Source of the DNA: Streptococcus ruminicola
GTDB lineage: Bacteria > Bacillota > Bacilli > Lactobacillales > Streptococcaceae
Length of the DNA stretch: 64,000 bases
Assembly (NCBI RefSeq): GCF_011387195.1
Contig: NZ_CP046920.1
Coordinates: 1 to 64,000, forward strand
Direction of reading: 5' to 3'
In this document: positions 34,729-44,600 of the stretch, piece by piece
Position numbering within the stretch: the first letter of the stretch is position 1
Layout: every line of letters begins with the position of its first letter
Made by a program: the position numbers and the translations under genes
The notes under the pieces: generated by a model
What the model saw: only the letters and a program-made list of their open reading frames with translations
Databases searched by the model: none
What the model was told of the DNA's origin: nothing

Positions 34729-34777
34729 ATATGACACAAAAAAGCTAACATTATTGTTGGCTTTTTTGTGTCATATA
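34729..34777 (+). terminator. Terminator of the 22-34 kb operon
   Basis: ATATGACACAAAAAAGC and GCTTTTTTGTGTCATAT form a long stem around TAACATTATTGTTG. Confidence 0.85.
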
Positions 34778-34940
34778 AAATATATAAGGCAACTATTCTA
34801 ATAGTTAAAATTTGTCAAAATATTTTCAAAAATATCAATTTATTATCTACTTTATATAAATAATAGGTATCACTAGTTACTTGAAAAGTAACATTTAAAG
34901 TATTAAAATTAATAATAGGAAAAAATATAGGAGAAATATT

Positions 34941-35606
34941 GTGAAAGATAACATAGAAATTTATAGCATTAATTCTGAACAACTTGTGTTTAACCTTGAA
35001 AAATATAGAGATTCCGCCAAAACAGGTACTGTTAAAAATATTATTCAGAATATGATCTATGGAATTGGATTACACGGGATTCTAAGCGAATGTGAACTAT
35101 TATCTAACAATCAATTAGTAGCAGAAAGATCTATTAAAAAGCACTTGTTAAACGACTTCAAAGATAGCAAAGTGGTCGATGATATCATGCTGAACTATTA
35201 CAGATTATTGTTTTTCCCAATGTTCGCATCTGCTGAAAAGAAATTAAAAAAATACGTAGAATATAATGAAATGAATTTCAATAAGGCTAATTTTAAAGTA
35301 GCTTGTCGTTCATATTTAAATATTTTGCCCCACAAAATGATTCTTAACTTTATTTCCATTCCAGTTTTACTGACGTATTTTACAAGAGCAAACGACTTAG
35401 GTCACATTGCAAAAATTATTGGTAAAATAGTCAATCAGAAAGCAAACTTTGGCAAAATAGCTCCACACATTGGTCTTACACCAGAAATTATTGACGATCT
35501 TATCGAAAATAGTCTAATTAAATCAAAAATTGGTGTAAATAAAAAATTTATCTATGATTCTAAAAATAAATTAGGTATTACCTTTTTAAATGAATTTGAA
35601 GAATAA
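34941..35606 (+). CDS. Protein of unknown function
   Basis: The 221-aa product is mixed alpha-helical and basic, with no membrane segment and no motif that I recognise. It starts with GTG at 34941 after AGGAG. It stands alone between the methylase-helicase terminator and a 9-bp repeat field. The region just upstream (34779-34940) is AT-rich, with no CTATSATAG site. The final 60 residues (IGLTPEIIDDLIENSLIK) could form a helix-turn-helix, so a DNA-binding role is possible. Confidence 0.55.
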   Translation: MKDNIEIYSINSEQLVFNLEKYRDSAKTGTVKNIIQNMIYGIGLHGILSECELLSNNQLVAERSIKKHLLNDFKDSKVVDDIMLNYYRLLFFPMFASAEKKLKKYVEYNEMNFNKANFKVACRSYLNILPHKMILNFISIPVLLTYFTRANDLGHIAKIIGKIVNQKANFGKIAPHIGLTPEIIDDLIENSLIKSKIGVNKKFIYDSKNKLGITFLNEFEE

Positions 35607-35750
35607 TGATATTACAACTATTATCAATGTTACATGTATAATAAACATAATAATTATTATACTTATTACACTTATAATCAATATTACAACTATGACACAT
35701 ATCATAACTATTGAAATTGTCATACATATTATAGTTATGATATATGCTGA
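35603..35750. repeat. Cleanest 9-bp phased repeat field (about 15 units)
   Basis: No gene is seen. The sequence parses without gaps as TATTACAAC, TATTATCAA, TGTTACATG, TATAATAAA, CATAATAAT, TATTATACT, TATTACACT, TATAATCAA, TATTACAAC, TATGACACA, TATCATAAC, TATTGAAAT, TGTCATACA, TATTATAGT, TATGATATA. Consensus is near TATNAYANN. It lies between the 221-aa gene and the XerS-like recombinase, 22 kb from parA. Confidence 0.7.
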
Positions 35751-35759
35751 AGCTATATA

Positions 35760-35797
35760 TAAAAGCTCTCCAAATATTATTTTGGAGAGCTTCTTTG
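35760..35797. terminator. Two-way terminator
   Basis: AGCTCTCCAAA pairs with TTTGGAGAGCT around TATTATT, between convergent genes. Confidence 0.8.
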
Positions 35798-35814
35798 ATG
35801 TTAATAGAAATAAC

Positions 35815-36921
35815 TTACAATTTACGTACTGCATCAGCTTGTTGATCATCTAATACATGTGCGTATGTCTGAACTAGATTTGAACTTTCAGAATGACCTA
35901 GTTGTTGTGCAGTAAGAATTGTATCTTTGGTAGAACTATATAACCTTGTTGCTAAAGTATGTCGTAATTTATGCGGAGTAACCCGAATTTTATATGCTTG
36001 AGAATATTTTGCAACTGTCCTTTCAATTGCTGCACCGCCAAGCCTTTTAACAGTTCCTGATTGGGTAGTCACAAATAGAGCTGTATCTTGTTGTGCCGTT
36101 TTATATCTCTTTTCACGAATTTCAAGATAACCTTCTAAATACTTTTTAGCAAATAAGGCTATTGGGACCGTATCTAATTTATCGCCCTTTCTTATAACGG
36201 AAACTGTCATTGTATTTAAATTTAAATCTTTCAAATCTATATTAACAGTTTCTGAAAGACGAATACCTGAAGCAAGCATTAAAGCAATAAATGCAAGATC
36301 ACGTTCTTTATTTTTTCTATATGAAGATAATGCTCTCGGACTTAAATTAGCTTTAGCGACGTATCCTTCTGAGCTATTATCATCGTCTATAAATTCTAAA
36401 AATTTCTGAGTCTCATCTCCTAAAAATAATTTATCTTTAATAGCAGAAGCACGGGCAGAAAGAGTTGCTTTTCTATATTTAAAGGAAATCTTTTTCATGA
36501 CATTGCGATAAAATAAAGGCTCACCGTCTTCATTTTCTGTTTCTTCAGTTAAATATTTCCATAAGCTAGAAAGAGCAGCATGACTACGTTTGATAGCAGT
36601 TTCAGACAACCCTTTAATTTGTTTTTTCTTATCTGTTGTATTCAGAAGTGGACGTTCCCTCAAAAAAACAAAGAAAGCCTGAGCATCCTTCAAGGAAAGA
36701 TTCTCTAATTCTTCAATATCAATTTCAGAAATAGTAGAAGCGTGTGATATATCACTTTCAATTAACCATCTAAAAAAACGACGGTATTCATTTAAATATT
36801 CGTACAATGTCTTTTTACTGTATCTAGCAACATTCTTAGCAAAATAATAATCCTTAACATACCAAGGCATGATTTCTAATAAGGATTCTATATTATCTAA
36901 AACATTTGTCTCTGAAACCAT
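35815..36921 (-). CDS. XerS-family tyrosine recombinase
   Basis: The 368-aa product closely resembles XerS, the single chromosome-dimer recombinase of streptococci and lactococci. The likeness includes MPWYVKDYY, LYEYLNEYRRFFRWLIESDI, LRERPLLN, LTEETENEDGEPLFYRNVMK and KDKLFLGDET. The catalytic set is intact: Arg in ASGIRLSE, HKLRHTLAT, LGHSES and the Tyr in TYAHV. It probably resolves multimers of the element at a dif-like site, or integrates it. The inverted repeat at 37319-37358 is a nearby candidate site. The symbol xerS is not given because this is an accessory paralogue. Leftward transcript ends at 35760-35797. Confidence 0.85.
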   Translation of the reverse strand: MVSETNVLDNIESLLEIMPWYVKDYYFAKNVARYSKKTLYEYLNEYRRFFRWLIESDISHASTISEIDIEELENLSLKDAQAFFVFLRERPLLNTTDKKKQIKGLSETAIKRSHAALSSLWKYLTEETENEDGEPLFYRNVMKKISFKYRKATLSARASAIKDKLFLGDETQKFLEFIDDDNSSEGYVAKANLSPRALSSYRKNKERDLAFIALMLASGIRLSETVNIDLKDLNLNTMTVSVIRKGDKLDTVPIALFAKKYLEGYLEIREKRYKTAQQDTALFVTTQSGTVKRLGGAAIERTVAKYSQAYKIRVTPHKLRHTLATRLYSSTKDTILTAQQLGHSESSNLVQTYAHVLDDQQADAVRKL

Positions 36922-36946
36922 TTTTTCTCCTTAACCAATAGTACCT

Positions 36947-37270
36947 TTATTTAAAATATTTCTGTACCCTTTTTAGACTTTTTATTTCATTATCGAAAAT
37001 TTCATAAACTCTTTTTTTGGAGGTTTCTTTATCACCAAAAGAATAAATATAATGATCTACCTCATTTTTACCTTTTATAATTTTATCAACATTCTTCAAA
37101 TAAATACTAAGATGTTCTAAACTTCCAGGCATAGCCCCTTCATTGAATAGCATTCCTCTGTGTTCGAAAACATTGTGATATTCTCTTACAAAAAATTGGG
37201 GAGTAGTAGAATCTAAAAATCTAATTGTCCATTTTGTTAAAGTAAGAAATTCTTTTTCTAAGTTTTTCAT
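36947..37270 (-). CDS. Small protein of unknown function
   Basis: The 107-aa product is soluble and mostly helical, ending in a basic tail (IKSLKRVQKYFK). No motif is recognised. AGAGG lies just upstream of the ATG. It is 25 bp upstream of the recombinase gene in the same direction, so it is cotranscribed and could be an accessory or directionality factor for the recombinase, though it lacks a clear excisionase-type helix-turn-helix. Confidence 0.55.
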   Translation of the reverse strand: MKNLEKEFLTLTKWTIRFLDSTTPQFFVREYHNVFEHRGMLFNEGAMPGSLEHLSIYLKNVDKIIKGKNEVDHYIYSFGDKETSKKRVYEIFDNEIKSLKRVQKYFK

Positions 37271-37495
37271 GATATCCTCTTAAATATTGTTAAAGTAGTA
37301 GCCGAATTAATCACTTTATGTTTAGTAACAAAATTCCCGTTTTTCTACTAAACATATCGATATAAATATAATATCAAATATTTGCGGGAATTTCCATTAT
37401 TTTATGATTCGATTATGCTAATGATAAAAAGACACTAATTATTAAAAATTACAATATCAATAATCAAACTATCATAGCTTCAATTATAATTAAAA
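37271..37495. other. Intergenic region with interlocking inverted repeats
   Basis: No gene is seen. TATGTTTAGTA and TACTAAACATA are perfect 11-bp arms about 18 bp apart (37319-37358). AAATTCCCG inside them pairs with CGGGAATTT further right (near 37385), so the two repeats interlock. A lone CTATCATAG lies at 37469-37477, not at the usual distance from a -10 box. A recombination site for the XerS-like enzyme, or an oriT for the relaxosome genes on the right, are both possible. Confidence 0.4.
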
Positions 37496-37524
37496 ATAAA
37501 AAGGCTGATTACTCAACCTTTTTT
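37496..37524 (-). terminator. Terminator of the relaxosome operon
   Basis: AAAAAGG and TGA pair with TCA and CCTTTTTT around TTAC. It lies about 110 bp after the stop of the leftward gene at 37632. Confidence 0.65.
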
Positions 37525-37631
37525 GAATGACATATTATGGCATATAAACCTCAATTATCAAATTATTTTAACGTAATATAATTTATGTAAAACACCCAAT
37601 ACAACTATCTCTAAATATATTCAATGTACAA

Positions 37632-38510
37632 TTACATTCGAAAAGCTGCTAAAGGGTCTTCTTCTTCGAACTCATCTGAAGCCAAAAAATTCGAGGTGTT
37701 AAGCGTATTTTCCTCAATTTTATCTTCTAGCTTACTAAATCTTTCAGACATCTGTTTAAGTTCGGTCAATACTAATTGATTTATATTGGTGAACTCTTCT
37801 AATTTTTCAAGTATGCTATCGTTATCATTATTATGCTTACTATTATCTAACGAATATTGCTCTTCAATAATTAAATCAGAATTTGATAATGTTTTAACAG
37901 TGTTATTTACAATTTCAATCAACCTTAATGGTTTATTTGGTTCAGAGAGTATATAATAATCACTATTTAAAAAATCCTGCTTGTATAAGTCTACATTGCT
38001 TAATTCCCTGAAAAAATCTCTATTATCAACTGTAACTAATAGTGAACTCCAAATACAGTTAATTCTATTCAAAAAAACAGTACCATTAAAAAATATTCTA
38101 TCCTCTTGTGTACATTCATTTAAAATCAAAGTTTCAAAAGCCTTGTTTGTCGTAAAATAATGAACATCAAATTCGTTTCTAAGTAAATTAAACAAATTAT
38201 GGCGAATTTCACCAATTTCATCAACAATAAATAAATTAGTAAAGCCCTTATCCTTCACAGTCTTTAAAGATTTTTCGTTTGAAATTAATACAAGTGAACT
38301 GTCAGCCATATTTTTATCATTTGTAGTAAATGATAAACCTGAAGTAATAAAAAAGTTTAAAACTTTTTGAGATGTTGACTTATTTAAAAATACAGCTGTT
38401 TTCAATCCCTGATTTCTAGCAAGTTGATTAAGCTTTTTAAAAAATGGAGAGCTATCAAAATTTGCTGAATGTATTGCTCCATCAATGTAAAATGTTGCTG
38501 TTTTTGGCAC
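37632..38510 (-). CDS. Relaxosome operon protein of unknown function
   Basis: The 292-aa product has a Rossmann-like first half (FYIDGAIHSANF, KTAVFLNK, SLVLISNE, NLFIVDEIG at residues 5-115), which could be a NYN- or Toprim-like nuclease fold; catalytic residues cannot be assigned. A helical, acidic C-terminus (residues 235-292) follows, with a coiled-coil stretch. It starts with GTG at 38510, which overlaps the stop of the replication-relaxation-like gene by 1 bp, with AAGGAG upstream. Tight coupling implies that the two proteins work together. Confidence 0.55.
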   Translation of the reverse strand: MPKTATFYIDGAIHSANFDSSPFFKKLNQLARNQGLKTAVFLNKSTSQKVLNFFITSGLSFTTNDKNMADSSLVLISNEKSLKTVKDKGFTNLFIVDEIGEIRHNLFNLLRNEFDVHYFTTNKAFETLILNECTQEDRIFFNGTVFLNRINCIWSSLLVTVDNRDFFRELSNVDLYKQDFLNSDYYILSEPNKPLRLIEIVNNTVKTLSNSDLIIEEQYSLDNSKHNNDNDSILEKLEEFTNINQLVLTELKQMSERFSKLEDKIEENTLNTSNFLASDEFEEEDPLAAFRM

Positions 38511-39901
38511 TACGCTAATTCTCCTTGAAGTATTTTGCTGAAGGAAAACTTAGCAGTTTTTAATTTATGCTGTTTATCCTTATTTAATACTAAAACTTTA
38601 AGTGAAGACAAAATGTCTTTCTCACTCACTGCAGTCAAATCCAAAAAAAGAATGCTATTCAAACTATTATAACTGTCTGAGACATGATAATGATCTTCTA
38701 TTGCTTCTATTTGGCTAGGATTATCAACGATAATCAATAATAGTCTAGTATCTCCGTTTTCATCAACACCATTTTTTAAATGATGTCCATAATGTTTAAA
38801 AACATTTCCTAATTTACTCATATCACTATTGATTTCTGATTTAGTAATAAAAGGATATATATCAATTTTTACACTACGACCAGTATTGTTTCGCAATACA
38901 AACTGACCATTGAAACGTTGACGGGGTACACGCTTACGTTTCTTAATTAGCTTAAAGTTTTGTGACTTTTCGCTATTTGGTTTTAACTCCTGAATAATGC
39001 GCTGACTTTGTTCAGTATATTTCTTATTCTGGTTGGTAGTATTTCTAGTTAATGGTACTTTTACTTCTTCCAAATATTCAAAAGCTTCCATATATGAAAA
39101 CGGAGCATAACTTACAAAATCATCCTTAAGACGAAAACTCAAATAAGCATCAACTGTTTTCCAACAACGAATAGGAGTAAAACTATCTTCTTCTTTTAGT
39201 ACCTCTTTCCACTTATATGTATACTCTTTACTAATAAGATTGTGAACTAATAATAGTGTTGTCCCATGGCTATAAATTGAATAGCAGTCCCCCATCAAAT
39301 TGCTCTTTTCTTCACCTTCGATTATAGGATCACGATAGAACTTCCACTTATCTATTAAAAAATAACGATGTAAACGTTCTAATGAACGCTCTACTCTTGC
39401 AGTTTGTGCTCCTGTCTCTTTAACAATCTGTAAAAATTGAACATTACGAAAAGTGGCAATAAATAGTAAAATTCTTTTATCTAAATCGCTCAATTTATTA
39501 AATATAATATTACTATCTGTTTCAGAATAGTAATCTATCAAAATCTTATATTTATCAGAACCTTCAGTGTGAATAACTTTGTTCGTTTTTTCTAAATTCT
39601 TTTCATTTAAAATATTGCTATTAGAATCAATTAAATCTAATTCAGTAGAATTTAAAGTTATAAAAAAGGGAAAAGTGTTCGGATGAGCAATATGTTCCAA
39701 TTTAAAATTCTTATAGTAAGACTCTGAAAAACGAGATACTGCAGGAGAAACAAAATTATTTTCCTCATTTAAAAAGACACCATATTTTTTTAAAGTTTTG
39801 CGTTGTGTCACACTTTGTTCATCTTTAGGTGAAGAGGGGGTTAATTTGTGCCATTTTTCTCTGATATTTGAAAAAAGGTTTTCTACTCTATTATTTGTCA
39901 T
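38510..39901 (-). CDS. Replication-relaxation-like winged-helix protein
   Basis: The 463-aa product has a winged-helix segment at about residues 130-190 (LSDLDKRILLFIATFRNVQF followed by LQIVKETGAQTARVERSLERL). This resembles the N-terminal DNA-binding part of replication-relaxation proteins, with SIYSHGTTLLLVHN next. A later domain (KIDIYPFITKSEINSDMSKL) is unassigned. It sits between a ribbon-helix-helix-like protein and the 292-aa protein in overlapping genes, as expected for a relaxosome. The start at 39901 lies inside the end of the previous gene, with AAAGAGG upstream; longer in-frame starts fall within that gene. Confidence 0.5.
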   Translation of the reverse strand: MTNNRVENLFSNIREKWHKLTPSSPKDEQSVTQRKTLKKYGVFLNEENNFVSPAVSRFSESYYKNFKLEHIAHPNTFPFFITLNSTELDLIDSNSNILNEKNLEKTNKVIHTEGSDKYKILIDYYSETDSNIIFNKLSDLDKRILLFIATFRNVQFLQIVKETGAQTARVERSLERLHRYFLIDKWKFYRDPIIEGEEKSNLMGDCYSIYSHGTTLLLVHNLISKEYTYKWKEVLKEEDSFTPIRCWKTVDAYLSFRLKDDFVSYAPFSYMEAFEYLEEVKVPLTRNTTNQNKKYTEQSQRIIQELKPNSEKSQNFKLIKKRKRVPRQRFNGQFVLRNNTGRSVKIDIYPFITKSEINSDMSKLGNVFKHYGHHLKNGVDENGDTRLLLIIVDNPSQIEAIEDHYHVSDSYNSLNSILFLDLTAVSEKDILSSLKVLVLNKDKQHKLKTAKFSFSKILQGELA

Positions 39902-40112
39902 CCTCTTTATCCTGCTCCTCTTTATTTTGGGGTGTAAAGCATATTTGTATATTTCTAGGATGATGAACAAAATCATTAATAATCAGGGCTATTAATTGCT
40001 TCCTAGCTAACCCTAAAGATGTAGCCTGTTGATCCAATCTTTCTACAACATCTTTATTAAGTTCAGCAAGAACTTTTACGAAATCTGTGTCATTTCTTTT
40101 CGGCTTTGCCAT
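39891..40112 (-). CDS. Ribbon-helix-helix-like (MobC-type) accessory protein
   Basis: The 73-aa product reads FVKVLAELNKDVVERLDQQA followed by TSLGLARKQLIALIINDFVHH, a beta strand and two helices typical of a ribbon-helix-helix DNA-binding dimer. An acidic tail follows. Small RHH proteins just upstream of relaxase genes usually bind oriT and autoregulate. It is the first gene of the operon 40112 to 37632. GGAG lies about ten bases before the ATG. A CATATGATAGCATA element upstream (40190-40202) may be its operator. Confidence 0.65.
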   Translation of the reverse strand: MAKPKRNDTDFVKVLAELNKDVVERLDQQATSLGLARKQLIALIINDFVHHPRNIQICFTPQNKEEQDKEDDK

Positions 40113-40206
40113 ATAATAAATTCTCCGTCCTTATTAATAATTATATTAATTATACCCCAAAAAATTATAAAAAGCACCTTAAATCACATATGATAGCATA
40201 TTAAAA

Positions 40207-40232
40207 ACAAGTTGCAGTATTTGCAACTTGTC
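40207..40232 (-). terminator. Terminator after the membrane gene at 40240
   Basis: ACAAGTTGCA pairs with TGCAACTTGT and is followed leftward by TTTTTAAT. Confidence 0.75.
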
Positions 40233-40239
40233 TGTAATG

Positions 40240-40860
40240 TTATTCTGGATTATAACTAATTATAACATCAAATAATTTGTATTTATACTTGCCATCTAAT
40301 GCAAAATTTATCACAATATCTTTATTACCATTTGTATTACTAGTCGTTTTTACGTAGTATGCAATAATTTTATTTTTATATTTAGATTTAAATGTGTTAA
40401 TCGTCGCTCTAATAGCAGCCTTTTCAACTTCTTCATGACTATCATAACTATCTGGTTCAAAGTTAATCACTTTATTTTTATCAATCACCATCGAGTATAC
40501 AATTCTTTTGAAATTATTATTATAAATAAATAATAAAATATATATTATACTCAAAATAGGTAATAAGCGAAATAGCAAATCTACTCCAGTGGTACTCCAT
40601 TCCGATAAATTAATAATCAATAATAGTGTCATAACTGGTTTAAGTGCATCTTTGGTTACGTTAAATTGTGGTAATGCACTAAATAGAGCTAATATAACAA
40701 CAAAAGCTACTTCAACAAGAGTTGCTACAAGTTTAATATCTTCAAACTTAACACTGAATTCTTGACACAAACAAACTGTAGCAACACCAATCAGTACAAT
40801 ACCTAATGCTACCCTAAGAATAGTGATTAATTTTTGCGTTTTAGCTAAAATATTTAACAT
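40240..40860 (-). CDS. Membrane protein of unknown function
   Basis: The 206-aa product has four hydrophobic segments in residues 12-120. A soluble C-terminal domain of about 80 residues follows (TINTFKSKYKNKIIAYYVKT and VINFALDGKYKYKLFDVIIS), possibly a small alpha/beta domain. No family is recognised. CGGAG precedes the ATG. It lies 16 bp downstream of the 219-aa gene and is cotranscribed. It ends at a clear terminator. Confidence 0.6.
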   Translation of the reverse strand: MLNILAKTQKLITILRVALGIVLIGVATVCLCQEFSVKFEDIKLVATLVEVAFVVILALFSALPQFNVTKDALKPVMTLLLIINLSEWSTTGVDLLFRLLPILSIIYILLFIYNNNFKRIVYSMVIDKNKVINFEPDSYDSHEEVEKAAIRATINTFKSKYKNKIIAYYVKTTSNTNGNKDIVINFALDGKYKYKLFDVIISYNPE

Positions 40861-40876
40861 ATCAAAACTCCGTACA

Positions 40877-41536
40877 CTATTTCAATTTCATCGTAACAGA
40901 ATGACGTTTTTTGTTTTTAAATTTTGAATCTTCACCCTTTTCGTCACGAATTCTATTTTCTTCTAATGTTTGCTCAACAATTTTTTGAGGGTTGATTTCC
41001 TTTTGAACATCTTTTAAATGGTTGGTTTGTCTAGCCTTTAGCTTAGGTTTATGTTGAACCTTTGTTTTTTCTTTTCCCATCAACCAATTGTTATAGTCTC
41101 CATATTGTTGAACTGCTTCAACTTCTGGAATTCGAAATACTTCAGAAGTATAAATTTTGTAACACTCTGGTAATTCTTCCAACATTTCTGGAGAGAAAAG
41201 AGTTGCCTTTTCGAAGGGGACAAAATCAATTTGATTTGTCTCAGACTTAGTCTCTGGATCAATGAAAGTATTTAAATAAATAAATTGTTCATCTTTTTTA
41301 TTATTTGCAATATTATCAGGCTGTTTCAAGTTTAGATAAACAAAATCAGATTTCACTTCATAGTTGTTAAAAAGTACAGCTTGAATAAAATCACCAATAT
41401 TTTCTTCATCATCAAACATTAAATCACGATTAGCGCTAGCTAAAACATATAGTTTGTTACTATTTAAAGAAAGATCTTGATCTAGTAAATATTTTGCTTG
41501 CTCACGTGTAATATAAGGTACATTCTGAGTATTCAT
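40877..41536 (-). CDS. Protein of unknown function with basic C-terminus
   Basis: The 219-aa product has a folded first part (residues 1-145, with LYVLASANRDLMFDDEENIG and FVYLNLKQPD) and a disordered, lysine-rich tail ending KFKNKKRHSVTMKLK. No family is recognised. The ATG at 41536 is chosen because AGGAGAATAG precedes it; the ATG at 41560 lies upstream of that site. It forms a two-gene unit with the membrane protein at 40240. Confidence 0.55.
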   Translation of the reverse strand: MNTQNVPYITREQAKYLLDQDLSLNSNKLYVLASANRDLMFDDEENIGDFIQAVLFNNYEVKSDFVYLNLKQPDNIANNKKDEQFIYLNTFIDPETKSETNQIDFVPFEKATLFSPEMLEELPECYKIYTSEVFRIPEVEAVQQYGDYNNWLMGKEKTKVQHKPKLKARQTNHLKDVQKEINPQKIVEQTLEENRIRDEKGEDSKFKNKKRHSVTMKLK

Positions 41537-41573
41537 ATTATCTATTCTCCTATATATCATATGTCAAAATATG

Positions 41574-41604
41574 ACAAAAGAGTGTTCGATACACTCTTTT
41601 GTTA
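41574..41604 (-). terminator. Terminator of the surface exclusion operon
   Basis: ACAAAAGAGTG pairs with CACTCTTTTGT around TTCGATA. Confidence 0.85.
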
Positions 41605-41614
41605 TATCTAATTC

Positions 41615-44600
41615 TTAGTTATTTTTATAACGTTTACGTTCCATCCAACCTAAAATACTTGTAGTTAAAATAGTACTTAAACCAAGTAATGGCAAATATC
41701 CATTGGCATTTTCACCAGTTTCTGGTAAATTATGTGACCAATCTGTAGTGTTAACGAGGTCTGAAATGTTTACTTTCTCATCAAATACAGAAACATTTGA
41801 TGTTGGAGTCGTTGCAATTTCGTCTTTAGAACCATCAACATAACCAATTACAACGCCATTTTCGTCAGTTACAGGTACTGGAATACCATTTCTAGCTTGA
41901 ATAGCTTGTAGATCACTAGCGATTTTAGCTAAACGACGTGTTTCAGCTTGGGCTTTAAGATACTCATTGTATGCCTTTACAAGTTTAGCATTTTTGGCTA
42001 ATACTTCTGATTGAATACCTTTTAGCTCTTCAAGTTTACTGATTTCAGTTTCTAAGTTTTCTTTAGCTGTTGCTAATTTAGCTACTGCTTTATCATAAGC
42101 GATTTGAGCATTTTCTAACAGTTCTGGAGCATTGAGGTAATTTGCTAATTTTTCTTTAGAACTTTCTAAATCACTTTGAGCTTGTTGTAGTTTAACTTGT
42201 GCTTCATCCGCTTTAGTTGAAAGAAGAGCATATTGTACTTTAGCGTCAGTTAAAGTTTTATTAGCTTCATTTAAAGCAACTTTAGTTTGACCTGCACGTG
42301 CCTCAGCATTAACCTGCGCTTTTGATTTCATTGCCAATGTCGCTTGTGCTTGTAACAAATCTTGCTGAGCTTTTGCTAAACGATCTTTAGCATTGTTCAA
42401 AGCTTGTTCTGCTTTAGTCAAGTTTTCTTGAGCTTCTGGAGTTTGTACTTTAACTGCTTGTGCTTGTGACAATGTTGCTTGTGCTTGTGACAAGTTAGCT
42501 TCTGCTGTTGAAAGGGCTTGTTGTTTGTCGCTCAATTCTTTATTAGCATTGTCTAACGCTTGACTTGCAGTGTCAAATACTGATTGTGCCTCTTCAAGTC
42601 CTTGTTTTGCAGCTTTTAGATTAGCTTCTTTTTGACTGTTATCCGCTGTCAATACATCAACTGTTTGTTGGGCTTGAACTAAACGATCTTTAGCATTGTT
42701 CAAAGCTTGTTCTGCTTTAGTCAAGTTTTCTTGAGCTTCTGGAGTTTGTACTTTAACTGCTTGTGCTTGTGACAATGTTGCTTGTGCTTGTGACAAGTTA
42801 GCTTCTGCTGTTGAAAGGGCTTGTTGTTTGTCGCTCAATTCTTTATTAGCATTGTCTAATGCTTGACTTGCAGTGTCAAATACTGATTGTGCCTCTTCAA
42901 GTCCTTGTTTTGCAGCTTTTAGATTAGCTTCTTTTTGACTGTTATCCGCTGTCAATACATCAACTGTTTGTTGGGCTTGAACTAAACGATCTTTAGCATT
43001 ATTCAAAGCTTGTTCTGCTTTAGTCAAGTTTTCTTGAGCTTCTGGAGTTTGTACTTTAACTGCTTGTGCTTGTGACAATGTTGCTTGTGCTTGTGACAAG
43101 TTAGCTTCTGCTGTTGAAAGGGCTTGTTGTTTGTCGCTCAATTCTTTATTAGCATTGTCTAATGCTTGACTTGCAGTATCAAATACTGATTGTTTTTGAG
43201 ATAAATCATCTTTTGCTGTAGATAACTCTTTTTCTACATCGCGTCCTGAAATATTTGCAGTAACATCAAATTTTGATGCGTCTTCAATACTTCTGTCATC
43301 AACCCCTAAAATATGAATACGTCCCGGATTTAGGTAATTGAAATTATCACACATTGCAAAACCAAGCCCCATATAATGAAGATCGATATCTTCCGATCCT
43401 TCATACATTTTAGCTGTATGTTGAATTCCTGCTAGTGATATTGCATGTCCCCAAAATGGCGCACTGTCGTTGAAGAACATATTTAAAATAGTTTTATAAA
43501 TACCCTCTTTCAACAAATCCATTGTTATTTTACTTCGGGTATCATAATAACCAACTGATAAGTTTTCATAATTGTTTTTACCCATTTCAGAGTGTAGACC
43601 AAATTTAGCTGCTGCGGTTGGTATTGCAACAAGGTCATGAGCAGTTTCTTTTGAGGTACGAGCAACTTCATCAGCAAAAGCTATTGCAGAGCTATTAGCA
43701 ACTACTGGTTTTTCACCAATAGCTTTTCTCACTTGGTTGATTAAATCAACAGCAAACAACGTTAACTCTTCTCGTTGCTTCTCTGTTAGATTTTCAATTT
43801 TATCGATAGCAGTTTCTCTGTCAGCTTTGCTTGATTTATAGCTATTAGCTGCCATTGCTTCTTTACCTAGTTCAGCTAATTGTTTTCCAGCTTCTGACTC
43901 ATTGTCCCAATTCCAGTCTTTGTTATATTCTACTAGAGCTTTTCCATAGCCTTCAGGAACAACAATTGTATTATGATTTGCTACTTCATCTTCTAATGTT
44001 GCTACTTTATCTTTTGCTTTATCTAAATCATCTTTTGCTTTATCTTTAGCTTCTGTTTTAGCAGTAACATCTGCTTGAGCAGTATCGCGGGCTTCTTCCG
44101 CTTTATCTTTAGCGTCAGCTTTAGCAGTAACATCTGCTTGAGCGTTATCAATAGTTTGTGAACGGTTTGCATCTGCTTCTTGCGCGTCTTGCAATGCTTT
44201 TTCTGCTTTGTCTTTAGCTTCAGCTTTAGCAGTTTCATCTGCCTGAGCAGCATCACGTTCTTTTTGAGCTTCAACCAAGCCAGTACCTTTTAAAGCGTCT
44301 TCTGCTGTTTTGACTTGACCTTGTGCTTTGTCTAAATCAGCTTTTGCTTTATCTTTAGCTTCTGTTTTAGCAGTAACATCTGCTTGAGCAGTATCGCGGG
44401 CTTCTTCCGCTTTATCTTTAGCGTCAGCTTTAGCAGTAACATCTGCTTGAGCGTTGTCAATAGCTTGTGAACGGTTTGCATCTGCTTCTTGTGCGTCTTG
44501 CAATGCTTTTTCTGCTTTGTCTTTAGCTTCAGCTTTAGCAGTTTCATCTGCCTGAGCAGCATCACGTTCTTTTTGAGCTTCAACCAAGCCAGTACCTTTT

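Noticed and set aside
35586..35853. Overlapping 87-codon frames on both strands
   Set aside because: They arise from the 9-bp repeat field (a period divisible by three keeps frames open) and have no ribosome site.
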